Source of the DNA: Chlorocebus sabaeus
Lineage: Eukaryota; Chordata; Mammalia; Primates; Cercopithecidae
Assembly: GCF_047675955.1 (NCBI RefSeq)
Contig: NC_132916.1
Span: forward strand, 73,401,481 to 73,465,480
Direction of reading: 5' to 3'
DNA length: 64,000 bases
In this document: piece by piece, positions 25,590 to 38,435 of the stretch
How positions within the stretch are numbered: position 1 is the stretch's first letter
Layout of the letters: the number at the start of each line of letters is the position of its first letter
Notes under the pieces: generated by a model
What the model saw: only the letters and a program-made list of their open reading frames with translations
Database searches by the model: none
What the model was told of the DNA's origin: nothing
Translations under genes and position numbers: made by a program

Positions 25590-26400
25590 ATTTCCTTTTT
25601 CACCATAGCCCTCTTTGGGCTTCCAAATATCCCTTTGCCAAATCCACAAGAACAGCCTTAGCGAAAGGCTTCTTGAAGGGAAAGATGTAACTCTGTGAGA
25701 TGAATTAACAGAACACAGAGCATTTTCTCAGAAAGCTTCTTTCCAGTTTTGAACGGAAGATATTTCCTTTTTCACCATAGCCCTCTATGGGCTTCCAAAT
25801 ATCCCTCTGCCAATTCCACAAGAACAGCCTTAGCGAAAGGCTTCTTGAAGGGAAAGATGTAACTCTGTGAGATGAATTAACAGAACACAGAGCAGTTTCT
25901 CAGAAAGCTTCTTTCCAGTTTTGAAAGGAATACATTTCCTTTTTCACCATAGCCCTCTATGGGCTTCCAAATATCACTTTTCCAATTCCACAAGAACAGC
26001 CTTAGCGAAAGGCTTCTTGAAGGGAAAGATGAAACTCTGTGAGTTGAATTAACAGAACACAGAGCAGTTTCTCAGAAAGCTTCTTTCCAGTTTTGAACGG
26101 AAGATATTTCCTTTTTCACCATAGCCCTCTATAGGCCTCCAAATATCCCTTTGCCAATTCCACAAGAACAGCCTTAGCGAAAATCTTCTTGAAGGGAAAG
26201 ATGTAACTCTGTGAGATGAATTAACAGAACACAGAGCAGTTTCTCAGAAAGCTTCTTTCCAGTTTTGAACGGAAGATATTTCCTTTTTCACTGTAGCCCT
26301 CTATGGGCTTCCAAATATCCCTTTGCCAATTCCCCAAGAACAGCCTTAGCGAAAGGCTTCTTGAAGGGAAAGATGTAACTCTGTGAGTTGAATTAACAGA
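25590..26400 (-). repeat. Variant-rich module, copy 2 of 5
   Basis: Carries CTCTTTGGG, CCAAATCCAC, ATCCCTCTGCC, GAAAGGAATACAT (TACAT at 25931), ATCACTTTTCC, GATGAAACTCTGTGAGTTG, ATAGGCCTCC, GCGAAAATCTTC and CACTGTAG in order. Copies follow at +13588 bp (79 monomers), near 44.5 kb and near 50.2 kb. The same string in copy 3 shows that these two are close relatives. Confidence 0.85.
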
Positions 26401-28560
26401 ACACAGAGCAGTTTCTCAGAAAGCTTCTTTCCAGTTTTGAACGGAAGATATTTCCTTTTTCACCATAGCCCTCTATGGGCTTCCAAATATCCCTTTGCCA
26501 ATTCCACAAGAACTGCCTTAGCGAAAGGCTTCTTGAAGGGAAAGATGTAACTCTGTGAGATGAATTAACAGAACACAGAGCAGTTTCTCAGAAAGCTTCT
26601 TTCCAGTTTTGAACGGAAGATATTTCCTTTTTCACCATAGCCCTCTAAGGGCTTCCAAATATCCCTTTGCCAATTCAACAAGAACAGCCTTAGCGAAAGG
26701 CTTCTTGAAGGGAAAGATGTAACTCTGTGAGATGAATTAACAGAACACAGAGCAGTTTCTCAGAAAGCTTCTTTCCAGTTTTGAACGGAAGATATTTCCT
26801 TTTTCACTGTAGCCCTCTATGGGCTTCCAAATATCCCTTTGCCAATTCCCCAAGAACAGCCTTAGCGAAAGGCTTCTTGAAGGGAAAGTTGTAACTCTGT
26901 GAGATGAATTAACAGAACACAGAGCAGTTTCTCAGAAAGCTTCTTTCCAGTTTTGAACGGAAGATATTTCCTTTTTCACCATAGCCCTCTATGGGCTTCC
27001 AAATATCCCTTTTCCAATTCCACAAGAACAGCCTTAGCGAAAGGCTTCTTGAAGGGAAAGATGTAACTCTGTGAGATGAATTAACAGAATACAGAGCAGT
27101 TTCTCAGAAAGCTTCTTTCCAGTTTTGAACGGAAGATATTTCCTTTTTCACCATAGCCCTCTATGGGCTTCCAAATATCCCTTTGCCAAATACACAAGAA
27201 CAGCCTTAGCGAAAGGCTTCTTGAAGGGAAAGATGTAACTCTGTGAGATGAATTAACAGAACACAGAGCAGTTTCTCAGAAAGCTTCTTTCCAGTTTTGA
27301 ACGGAAGATATTTCCTTTTTCACCGTAGCCCTCTATGGGCTTCGAAATATCCCTTTGCCAATTCCCCAATAACAGCCTTAGCGAAAGGCTTCTTGAAGGG
27401 AAAGATGTAACACTGTGAGACGAATTAACAGAACACAGAGCAGTTTCTCAGAAAGCTTCTTTCCAGTTTTGAACGGAAGATATTTCCTTTTTCACCATAG
27501 CCCTCTATGGGCTTCCAAATATCCCTTTGCCAATTCCACAAGAACTGCCTTAGCGAAAGGCTTCTTGAAGGGAAAGATGTAACTCTGTGAGATGAATTAA
27601 CAGAACACAGAGCAGTTTCTCAGAAAGCTTCTTTCCAGTTTTGAACGGAAGATATTTCCTTTTTCACCATAGCCCTCTAAGGGCTTCCAAATATCCCTTT
27701 GCCAATTCAACAAGAACAGACTTAGCGAAAGGCTTCTTGAAGGGAAAGATGTAACTCTGTGAGATGAATTAACAGAACACAGAGCAGTTTCTCAGAAAGC
27801 TTCTTTCCAGTTTGGAACGGAAGATATTTCCTTTTTCAGCATAGCCCTCTATGGGCTTCCAATTATCCCTTTGCCAATTCCACAAGAACAGCCTTAGCGA
27901 AAGGCTTCTTGAAGGGAAAGTTGTAACTCTGTGAGATGAATTAACAGAACACAGAGCAGTTTCTCAGAGAGCTTCTTTCCAGTTTTCAACGGAAGATATT
28001 TCCTTTTTCACCATAGCCCTCTACGGGCTTCCAAATATCCCTTTGCCATTTCCACAAGAACAGCCTTAGCGAAAGGCTTCTTGAAGGGAAAGATGTAACT
28101 CTGTGAGATGAATTAACAGAACACAGAGCGGTTTCTCAGAAAGCTTCTTTCCAGTTTTGAACGGAAGATATTTCCTTTTTCACCATAGCCCTCTATGGGC
28201 TTCCAAATATCCCTTTGCCAATTCCACAAGAACAGCCTTAGCGAAAGGCTTCTTGAAGGGAAAGATGTAACTCTGTGAGATGAATTAACAGAACACAGAG
28301 CAGTTTCTCAGAAAGCTTCTTTCCAGTTTTGAACGGAAGATATTTCCTTTTTCACTGTAGCCCTCTATGGGCTTCCAAATATCCCTTTGCCAATTCCCCA
28401 AGAACAGCCTTAGCGAAAGGCTTCTTGAAGGGAAAGTTGTAACTCTGTGAGATGAATTAACAGAACACAGAGCAGTTTCTCAGAAAGCTTCTTTCCAGTT
28501 TTGAACGGAAGATATTTCCTTTTTCACCATAGCCCTCTATGGGCTTCCAAATATCCCTTT
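26400..28560 (-). repeat. Mosaic of duplication-B-type monomers
   Basis: Contains TAACACTGTGAGACG (27411), AAGAACTGCC (26511, 27543), CAATTCAACAAG (26683, 27707), TTTTTCAGCATAG (27834) and CACTGTAG (26806, 28355). The order partly follows duplication B but skips and repeats monomers. It reads as rearranged relatives of that segment; no single clean period covers it. Confidence 0.6.
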
Positions 28561-29680
28561 TCCAATTCCACAAGAACAGCCTTAGCGAAAGGCTTCTTGA
28601 AGGGAAAGATGTAACTCTGTGAGATGAATTAACAGAACACAGAGCAGTTTCTCAGAAAGCTTCTTTCCAGTTTTGAACGGAAGATATTTCCTTTTTCACC
28701 ATAGCCCTCTAAGGGCTTCCAAATATCCCTTTGGCAATTCAACAAGAACAGCCTTAGCGAAAGGCTTCTTGAAGGGAAAGATGTAACTCTGTGAGATGAA
28801 TTAACAGAACACAGAGCAGTTTCTCACAAAGCTTCTTTCCAGTTTGGAACGGAAGATATTTCCTTTTTCAGCATAGCCCTCTATGGGCTTCCAAATATCC
28901 CTTTGCCAATTCCACAAGAAGAGCCTTAGCGAAAGGCTTCTTGAAGGGAAAGTTGTAACTCTGTGAGATGAATTAACAGAACACAGAGCAGTTTCTCAGA
29001 GAGCTTCTTTCCAGTTTTGAACGGAAGATATTTCCTTTTTCACCATAGCCCTCTATGGGCTTCCAAATATCCCTTTGCCAATTCCACAAGAACAGCCTTA
29101 GCGAAAGGCTTCTTGAAGGGAAAGATGTAACTCTGTGAGATGAATTAACAGAACACAGAGCGGTTTCTCAGAAAGCTTCTTTCCAGTTTTGAACGGAAGA
29201 TATTTCCTTTTTCACCATAGCCCTCTAAGGGCTTCCAAATATCCCTTTGCCAATTCCACAAGAACAGCCTTAGCGAAAGGCTTCTTGAAAGGAAAGTTGT
29301 AACTCTGTGAGATGAATTAACAGAACACAGAGCAGTTTCTCAGAAAGCTTCTTTCCAGTTTTGAAGGGAAGATATTTCCTTTTTCACCATAGCCCTCTAT
29401 GGGCTTCCAAATATCCCTTTGCCAATTCCACAACAACAGCCTTAGCGAAAGGCTTCTTGAAGGGAAAGATGTATCTCTGTGAGATGAATTAACAGAACAC
29501 AGAGCGGTTTCTCAGAAAGCTTCTTTACAGTTTTGAACGGAAGATATTTCCTTTGTCACCATAGCCCTTTAAGGGCTTCCAATTATCCCTTTGCCAATTC
29601 CACAAGAACAGCCTTAGCGAAAGGCTTCTTGAAGGGAAAGATGTAACTCTGTGAGATGAATTAACAGAACACGGAGCAGT
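28560..29680 (-). repeat. Twelve-monomer duplication, copy 1
   Basis: CAATTCAACAAG (28736), TTTTTCAGCATAG (28866), GAAGAGCC, CAGAGAGCTTC, GAAGGGAAG and CTTTACAGTTTTG (TACAG at 29526) recur at +2064 bp (12 x 172), the last at 31590. The CTTTACAG change is rare, so it ties the two copies together. Confidence 0.8.
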
Positions 29681-30090
29681 TTCTCAGAAAGCTTCTTTCC
29701 AGTTTTGAACGGAAGATATTTCCTTTTTCACCATAGCCCTCTATGGGCTTCCAAATATCCCTTTGTCAATTCCACAAGAACAGCCTTAGGGAAAGGCTTC
29801 TTGAAGGGAAAGTTGTAAATCTGTGAGATGAATTAACAGAACACAGAGCAGTTTCTCAGAGAGCTTCTTTCCAGTTTTGAACGGAAGATATTTCCTTTTT
29901 CACCATAGACCTCTATGGGCTTCCAAATATCCCTTTGCCAATTCCAGAAGAACAGCCTTAGCGAAAGGCTTCTTGAAGGGAAAGATGTAACTCTGTGAGT
30001 TGAATTAACAGAACACAGAGCGGTTTCTCAGAAAGCTTCTTTCCAGTTTTGAACGGAAGATATTTCCTTTTTCACCATAGCCCTCTATGG
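29660..30090 (-). repeat. Fifteen-monomer duplication, copy 1
   Basis: ACGGAGCAG, TTAGGGAAAGG, AGTTGTAAATCTG (29811), CAGAGAGCTTC and CATAGACCTC recur at +2580 bp (15 x 172), with TTGTAAAT at 32391-32400. A looser relative is at 34600-34740 and another at 57480-57610. Confidence 0.75.
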
Positions 30091-30623
30091 GCTTCCAAAT
30101 ATCCCTTTTCCAATTCCACAAGAACAGCCTTAGCGAAAGGCTTCTTGAAGGGAAAGATGTAACTCTGTGAGATGAATTAACAGAACACAGAGCAGTTTCT
30201 CAGAAAGCTTCTTTCCAGTTTTGAACGGAAGATATTTCCTTTTTCACCATAGCCCTCTCTGGGCTTCCAAATATCCCTTTGCCAATTCCACAAGAACAGC
30301 CTTAGCGAAAGGCTTCTTGAAGGGAAAGATGTAACTCTGTGAGATGAATTAACAGAACACAGAGCAGTTTCTCAGAAAGCTTCTTTCCAGTTTGGAACGG
30401 AAGATATTTCCTTTTTCAGCATAGCCCTCTATGGGCTTCCAAATATCCCTTTGCCAATTCCCCAAGAACAGCCTTAGCGAAAGGCTTCTTGAAGGGAAAG
30501 TTGTAACTCTGTGAGATGAATTAACAGAACACAGAGCAGTTTCTCAGAAAGCTTCTTTCCAGTTTTGAACGGAAGATATTTCCTTTTTCACCATAGCCCT
30601 CTATGGGCTTCCAAATATCCCTT

Positions 30624-31744
30624 TTCCAATTCCACAAGAACAGCCTTAGCGAAAGGCTTCTTGAAGGGAAAGATGTAACTCTGTGAGATGAATTAACAGA
30701 ACACAGAGCAGTTTCTCAGAAAGCTTCTTTCCAGTTTTGAACGGAAGATATTTCCTTTTTCACCATAGCCCTCTAAGGGCTTCCAAATATCCCTTTGCCA
30801 ATTCAACAAGAACAGCCTTAGCGAAAGGCTTCTTGAAGGGAAAGATGTAACTCTGTGAGATGAATTAACAGAACACAGAGCAGTTTCTCAGAAAGCTTCT
30901 TTCCAGTTTGGAACGGAAGATATTTCCTTTTTCAGCATAGCCCTCTATGGGCTTCCAAATATCCCTTTGCCAATTCCACAAGAAGAGCCTTAGCGAAAGG
31001 CTTCTTGAAGGGAAAGTTGTAACTCTGTGAGATGAATTAACAGAACACAGAGCAGTTTCTCAGAGAGCTTCTTTCCAGTTTTGAACGGAAGATATTTCCT
31101 TTTTCACCATAGCCCTCTATGGGCTTCCAAATATCCCTTTGCCAATTCCACAAGAACAGCCTTAGCGAAAGGCTTCTTGAAGGGAAAGATGTAACTCTGT
31201 GAGATGAATTAACAGAACACAGAGCGGTTTCTCAGAAAGCTTCTTTCCAGTTTTGAACGGAAGATATTTCCTTTTTCACCATAGCCCTCTATGGGCTTCC
31301 AAATATCCCTTTGCCAATTCCACAAGAACAGCCTTAGCGAAAGGCTTCTTGAAGGGAAAGTTGTAACTCTGTGAGATGAATTAACAGAACACAGAGCAGT
31401 TTCTCAGAAAGCTTCTTTCCAGTTTTGAAGGGAAGATATTTCCTTTTTCACCATAGCCCTCTCTGGGCTTCCAAATATCCCTTTGCCAATTCCACAAGAA
31501 CAGCCTTAGCGAAAGGCTTCTTGAAGGGAAAGATGTATCTCTGTGAGATGAATTAACAGAACACAGAGCGGTTTCTCAGAAAGCTTCTTTACAGTTTTGA
31601 ACGGAAGATATTTCCTTTGTCACCATAGCCCTTTAAGGGCTTCCAATTATCCCTTTGCCAATTCCACAAGAACAGCCTTAGCGAAAGGCTTCTTGAAGGG
31701 AAAGATGTAACTCTGTGAGATGAATTAACAGAACACAGAGCAGT
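30624..31744 (-). repeat. Twelve-monomer duplication, copy 2
   Basis: Partner of 28560-29680 at +2064 bp. It contains the same CAGCATAG, GAAGAGCC, GAGAGCTTC, GCGG, GAAGGGAAG and CTTTACAG series, ending in the CCCTTTAAGGG / CCAATTATCCC monomer near 31630. Confidence 0.8.
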
Positions 31745-32239
31745 TTCTCAGAAAGCTTCTTTCCAGTTTTGAACGGAAGATATTTCCTTTTTCACTGTAG
31801 CCCTCTATGGGCTTCCAAATATCCCTTTGCCAATTCCCCAAGAACAGCCTTAGCGAAAGGCTTCTTGAAGGGAAAGATGTAACTCTGTGAGATGAATTAA
31901 CAGAACACAGAGCAGTTTCTCAGAAAGCTTCTTTCCAGTTTTGAACGGAAGATATTTCCTTTTTCACCATAGCCCTCTATGGGCTTCCAAATATCCCTTT
32001 GCCAATTCCACAAGAACAGCCTTAGCGAAAGGCTTCTTGAAGGGAAAGATGTAACTCTGTGAGATGAATTAACAGAACACAGAGCAGTTTCTCAGAAATC
32101 TTCTTTCCAGTTTTGAACGGAAGATATTTCCTTTTTCACCATAGCCCTCTAAGGGCTTCCAAATATCCCTTTGCCAATTCCACAAGAACAGCCTTAGCGA
32201 AAGGATTCTTGAAGGGAAAGATGTAACTCTGTGAGATGA

Positions 32240-32670
32240 ATTAACAGAACACGGAGCAGTTTCTCAGAAAGCTTCTTTCCAGTTTTGAACGGAAGATATT
32301 TCCTTTTTCACCATAGCCCTCTATGGGCTTCCCAATATCCCTTTGCCAATTCCACAAGAACAGCCTTAGGGAAAGGCTTCTTGAAGGGAAAGTTGTAAAT
32401 CTGTGAGATGAATTAACAGAACACAGAGCAGTTTCTCAGAGAGCTTCTTTCCAGTTTTGAACGGAAGATATTTCCTTTTTCACCATAGACCTCTATGGGC
32501 TTCCAAATATCCCTTTGCCAATTCCACAAGAACAGCCTTAGCGAAAGGCTTCTTGAAGGGAAAGATGTAACTCTGTGAGATGAATTAACAGAACACAGAG
32601 CGGTTTCTCAGAAAGCTTCTTTCCAGTTTTGAACGGAAGATATTTCCTTTTTCACCATAGCCCTCTATGG
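32240..32670 (-). repeat. Fifteen-monomer duplication, copy 2
   Basis: Same linked string as 29660-30090, including the rare GTTGTAAATCTG and CATAGACCTC. It differs at CTTCCCAATATCC near 32330. Confidence 0.75.
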
Positions 32671-33339
32671 GCTTCCAAATATCCCTTTGCCAATTCCACA
32701 AGAACAGCCTTAGCGAAAGGCTTCTTGAAGGGAAAGTTGTAACTCTGTGAGATGAATTAACAGAACACAGAGCAGTTTCTCAGAAAGCTTCTTTCCAGTT
32801 TTGAACGGAAGATATTTCCTTTTTCACCATAGCCCTCTATGGGCTTCCAAATATCCCTTTGCCAATTCCACAAGAACAGCCTTAGCGAAAGGCTTCTTGA
32901 AGGGAAAGATGTATCTCTGTGAGATGAATTAACAGAACACAGAGCGGTTTCTCAGAAAGCTTCTTTCCAGTTTTGAACGGAAGATATTTCCTTTGTCACC
33001 ATAGCCCTCTAAGGGCTTCCAAATATCCCTTTGCCAATTCCACAAAAACAGCCTTAGCGAAAGGCTTCTTGAAGGGAAAGATGTAACTCTGTGAGATGAA
33101 TTAACAGAACACAGAGCAGTTTCTCAGAAAGCTTCTTTCCAGTTTTGAACGGAAGATATTTCCTTTTTCACCATAGCCCTCTATGGGCTTCCAAATATCC
33201 CTTTGCCAATTCCACAAGAACAGCCTTAGCGAAAGGCTTCTTGAAGGGAAAGATGTAACTCTGTGAGATGAATTAACAGAACACAGAGCAGTTTCTCAGA
33301 AAGCTTCTTTCCATTTTGGAACGGAAGATATTTCCTTTT

Positions 33340-33790
33340 TCACCATAGCCCTCTATGGGCTTCCAAATATCCCTTTGCCAATTCCACAAGAACAGCCTTA
33401 GCGACAGGCTTCTTGAAGGGAAAGATGTAACTCTGTGAGATGAATTCACAGAACACAGAGCAGTTTCTCAGAAAGCTTATTTCCAGTTTTGAACGGAAGA
33501 TATTTCCTTTTTCACCATAGCCCTCTATGGGCTTCCAAATATCCCTTTGCCAATTCCCCAAGAACAGCCTTAGCGAAAGGCTTCTTGAAGGGAAAGATGT
33601 AATTCAGTGAGATGAATTAACAGAACACAGAGCAGTTTCTTAGAAAGCTTCTTTCCAGTTTTGAACGGAAGATATTTCCTTTTTCACCATAGCCCTCTAT
33701 GGGCTTCCAAATATTCCTTTGCCAATTCCACAAGAACAGCCTTAGCGAAAGGCTTCTTCAAGGGAAAGATGTAACTCTGTGAGATGAATT
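33340..33790 (-). repeat. Dispersed GCGACAGG / EcoRI-variant module, copy 1 of 6
   Basis: Follows a CCATTTTGGAACGG monomer and carries GCGACAGG (33402), GAATTCAC, GCTTATTTCC, CCCCAAGAAC, TAATTCAGTG (33600), AATATTCCTTTG (33713) and CTTCTTCAAGGG (33755). Relatives start at 41940, 46756, 54152, 58794 and 60169. The loss of the minus-strand TAA gives all six a 73-codon open frame, which is an artefact of the repeat. Confidence 0.8.
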
Positions 33791-35340
33791 AACAGATCAC
33801 AGAGCAGTTTCTCACAAAGCTTCTTTCCAGTTTTGAACAGAAAATATTTCCTTTTTCACCATAGCCCTCTATGGGCTTCCAAATATCCCTTTGCCGATTC
33901 CACAAGAACAGCCTTAGAGAAAGGCTTCTTTAAGGGAAAGATGTAACTCTGTGAGATGAATTAACAGAACACAGAGCAGTTTCTCAGAAAGCTTCTTTCC
34001 AGTTTTGAACGGAAGATATTTCCTTTTTCACCATAGCCCTCTATGGGCTTCGAAATATCCCTTTGCCAATTCCACAAGAACAGACTTAGCGAAAGGCTTC
34101 TTGAAGGGAAAGATGTAACTCTGTGAGATGAATTAACAGAACACAGAGCAGTTTCTCAAAAAGCTTCTTTCCAGTTTTGAACGGAAGATATTTCCTTTTT
34201 CACCCTAGCCCTCTATGGGCTTCCAAATATCCCTTTGCCAATTCCACAAGAACAGCTTTAGCGAAAGGCTTCTTGAAGGGAAAGATGTAACTCTGTGAGA
34301 TGAATTAACAGAACACAGAGCAGTTTCTCAGAAAGCTTCTTTCCAGTTTTGAACGCAAGATATTTCCTTTTTCACCATAGCCCTCTAAGGGCTTCCAAAT
34401 ATCCCTTTGCCAATTCCACAAGAACAGCCTTAGCGAAAGGCTTCTTGAAGGGAAAGATGTAACTCTGTGAGATGAATTAACAGAACACAGAGCAGTTTCT
34501 CAGAAAGCTTCTTTCCAGTTTTGAACGGAAGATATTTCCTTTTTCACCATAGCCCTCTATGGGCTTCCAAATATCCCTTTGCCAATTCCACAAGAACAGC
34601 CTTAGGGAAAGGCTTCTTGAAGGGAAAGTTGTAACTCTGTGAGATGAATTAACAGAACACAGAGCAGTTTCTCAGAGAGCTTCTTTCCAGTTTTGAACGG
34701 AAGATATTTCCTATTTCACCATAGACCTCTATGGGCTTCCAAATATCCCTTTGCCAATTGCACAAGAACAGCCTTAGCGAAAGGCTTCTTGAAGGGAAAG
34801 ATGTAACTCTGTGAGATGAATTAACAGAACACAGAGCGGTTTCTCAGAAAGCTTCTTTCCAGTTTTGAATGGAAGATATTTCCTTTTTCACCATAGCCCT
34901 CTATGGGCTTCCAAATATCCCTTTGCCAATTCCCCAAGAACAGCCTTAGCGAAAGGCTTCTTGAAGGGAAAGTTGTAACTCTGTGAGATGAATTAAAAGA
35001 ACACAGAGCAGTTTCTCAGAAAGCTTCTTTCCAGTTTTGAACGGAAGATATTTCCTTTTTCACCATAGCCCTCTATGGGCTTCCAAATATCCCTTTGCCA
35101 ATTCCACAAGAACAGCCTTAGCGAAATGCTTCTTGAAGGGAAAGATGTAACTCTGTGAGATGAATTAACAGAACACAGAGCAGTTTCTCAGAAAGCTTCC
35201 TTCCAGTTTTGAACGGAAGATATTTCCTTTTTCCCCATAGCCCTCTATGGGCTTCCAAATATCCCTTTGCCAATTCCACAAGAACAGCATTAGCGAAAGG
35301 CTTCTTGAAGGGAAAGATGTAACTCTGTGAGATGAATTAA
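33790..35340 (-). repeat. Alphoid monomers without a clean internal period
   Basis: Contains a segment like 3540-3900 (CTCACAAAGC, GAACAGAA, TTAGAGAAAGG, GGCTTCGAAATATC, ACAGACTTAG, CTCAAAAAGC in the same order) near 33810-34170, then a CATAGACCTC block near 34725 and a CAGCATTAGCG monomer near 35286. The likeness to 3.5-3.9 kb links the left end with the middle of the array. Confidence 0.7.
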
Positions 35341-38300
35341 CAGAACACAGAGCAGTTTCTCAGAAAGCTTCTTTCCAGTTTTGAACGGAAGATATTTCCT
35401 TTTTCACCAAAGCCCTCTAAGGGCTTCCAAATATCCCTTTTCCAATTCAACAAGAACAGACTTAGCGAAAGGCTTCTTGAAGGGAAAGATGTAACTCTGT
35501 GAGAAGAATAAACAGAACACAGAGCAGTTTCTCAGAAAGCTTCTTTCCAGTTTTGAACGGAAGATATTTCCTTTTTCACCATAGCCTTCTAAGGGCTTCC
35601 AAATATCCCTTTGCCAATTCCACAAGAACAGCCTTAGCGAAAGGCTTCTTGAAGGGAAAGATGTAACTCTGTGAGATGAATTAACAGAACACAGAGCAGT
35701 TTCTCAGAAAGCTTCTTTCCAGTTTTGAACGGAAGATATTTCCTTTTTCACCATAGGCCTCTATGGGCTTCCAAATATCCCTTTGCCAATTCCACAAGAA
35801 CAGCCTTAGCGAAAGGCTTCTTGAAGGGAAAGTTGTAACTCTGTGAGACGAATTAACAGATCACAGAGCAGTTTCTCAGAAAGCTTCTTTCCAGTTTTGA
35901 ACGGAAGATATTTCCTTTTTCACCATAGCCCTCTATGGGCTTCCAAATATCCCTTTGCCAATTCCACAAGAACTGCCTTAGCGAAAGGCTTCTTGAAGGG
36001 AAAGATGTAACTCTGTGAGATGAATTAACAGAACACAGAGCAGTTTCTCAGAAAGCTTCTTTCCATTTTGGAACGGAAGATATTTCCTTTTTCACCATAG
36101 CCCTCTAAGGGCTTCCAAATATCCCTTTGCCAATTCAACAAGAACAGCCTTAGCGAAAGGCTTCTTGAAGGGAAAGATGTAACTCTGTGAGATGAATTAA
36201 CAGAACACAGAGCAGTTTCTCAGAAAGCTTCTTTCCAGTTTGGAACGGAAGATATTTCCTTTTTCAGCATAGCCCTCTATGGGCTTCCAAATATCCCTTT
36301 GCCAATTCCACAAGAACAGCCTTAGCGAAAGGCTTCTTGAAGGGAAAGTTGTAACTCTGTGAGATGAATTAACAGAACACAGAGCAGTTTCTCAGAAAGC
36401 TTCTTTCCAGTTTTGAACGGAAGATATTTCCTTTTTCACCATAGCCCTCTATGGGCTTCCAAATATCCCTTTTCCAATTCCACAAGAACAGCCTTAGCGA
36501 AAGGCTTCTTGAAGGGAAAGATGTAACTCTGTGAGATGAATTAACAGAACACAGAGCGGTTTCTCAGAAAGCTTCTTTCCAGTTTTGAACGGAAGATATT
36601 TCCTTTTTCACCATAGCCCTCTATGGGCTTCCAAATATCCCTTTGCCAATTCCACAAGAACAGCCTTAGCGAAAGGCTTCTTGAAGGGAAAGTTGTAACT
36701 CTGTGAGATGAATTAACAGAACACAGAGCAGTTTCTCAGAAAGCTTCTTTCCAGTTTTGAAGGGAAGATATTTCCTTTTTCACCATAGCCCTCTCTGGGC
36801 TTCCAAATATCCCTTTGCCAATTCCACAAGAACAGCCTTAGCGAAAGGCTTCTTGAAGGGAAAGATGTAACTCTGTGAGATGAATTAACAGAACACAGAG
36901 CAGTTTCTCAGAAAGCTTCTTTCCAGTTTTGAACGGAAGATATTTCCTTTTTCACCAAAGCCCTCTAAGGGCTTCCAAATATCCCTTTTCCAATTCCACA
37001 AGAACAGACTTAGCGAAAGGCTTCTTGAAGGGAAAGATGTAACTCTGTGAGAAGAATTAACAGAACACAGAGCAGTTTCTCAGAAAGCTTCTTTCCAGTT
37101 TTGAACGGAAGATATTTCCTTTTTCACCATAGCCCTCTAAGGGCTTCCAAATATCCCTTTGCCAATTCCACAAGAACAGCCTTAGCGAAAGGCTTCTTGA
37201 AGGGAAAGATGTAACTCTGTGAGATGAATTAACAGAACACAGAGCAGTTTCTCAGAAAGCTTCTTTCCAGTTTTGAACGGAAGATATTTCCTTTTTCACC
37301 ATAGGCCTCTATGGGCTTCCAAATATCCCTTTGCCAATTCCACAAGAACAGCCTTAGCGAAAGGCTTCTTGAAGGGAAAGTTGTAACTCTGTGAGACGAA
37401 TTAACAGAACACAGAGCAGTTTCTCAGAAAGCTTCTTTCCAGTTTTGAACGGAAGATATTTCCTTTTTCACCATAGCCCTCTATGGGCTTCCAAATATCC
37501 CTTTGCCAATTCCACAAGAACTGCCTTAGCGAAAGGCTTCTTGAAGGGAAAGATGTAACTCTGTGAGATGAATTAACAGAACACAGAGCAGTTTCTCAGA
37601 AAGCTTCTTTCCAGTTTTGAACGGAAGATATTTCCTTTTTCACCATAGCCCTCTAAGGGCTTCCAAATATCCCTTTGCCAATTCAACAAGAACAGCCTTA
37701 GCGAAAGGCTTCTTGAAGGGAAAGATGTAACTCTGTGAGATGAATTAACAGAACACAGAGCAGTTTCTCAGAAAGCTTCTTTCCAGTTTGGAACGGAAGA
37801 TATTTCCTTTTTCAGCATAGCCCTCTATGGGCTTCCAAATATCCCTTTGCCAATTCCACAAGAAGAGCCTTAGCGAAAGGCTTCTTGAAGGGAAAGTTGT
37901 AACTCTGTGAGATGAATTAACAGAACACAGAGCAGTTTCTCAGAGAGCTTCTTTCCAGTTTTGAACGGAAGATATTTCCTTTTTCACCATAGCCCTCTAT
38001 GGGCTTCCAAATATCCCTTTGCCAATTCCACAAGAACAGCCTTAGCGAAAGGCTTCTTGAAGGGAAAGATGTAACTCTGTGAGATGAATTAACAGAACAC
38101 AGAGCGGTTTCTCAGAAAGCTTCTTTCCAGTTTTGAACGGAAGATATTTCCTTTTTCACCATAGCCCTCTATGGGCTTCCAAATATCCCTTTGCCAATTC
38201 CACAAGAACAGCCTTAGCGAAAGGCTTCTTGAAGGGAAAGTTGTAACTCTGTGAGATGAATTAACAGAACACAGAACAGTTTCTCAGAAAGCTTCTTTCC

Positions 38301-38435
38301 AGTTTTGAAGGGAAGATATTTCCTTTTTCACCATAGCCCTCTATGGGCTTCCAAATATCCCTTTGCCAATTCCACAAGAACAGCCTTAGCGAAAGGCTTC
38401 TTGAAGGGAAAGATGTATCTCTGTGAGATGAATTA
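35340..38435 (-). repeat. Tandem pair of nine-monomer units (2 x 1548 bp)
   Basis: Unit 1 is about 35340-36887 and unit 2 about 36888-38435. Marks at exactly +1548 bp are CACCAAAGCCC (35406/36954), GAGAAGAAT (35502/37050), CATAGGCCTC (35752/37300), GAGACGAATT, AAGAACTGCC (35970/37518), CAATTCAACAAG (36132/37680), TTTTTCAGCATAG and TTGAAGGGAAG (36757/38305). The internal order anticipates the 9-mer at 50.8-56.9 kb (ATAGGCC, GACGAATT, AACTGCC, TTCAACA), so the two families share ancestry. Confidence 0.85.
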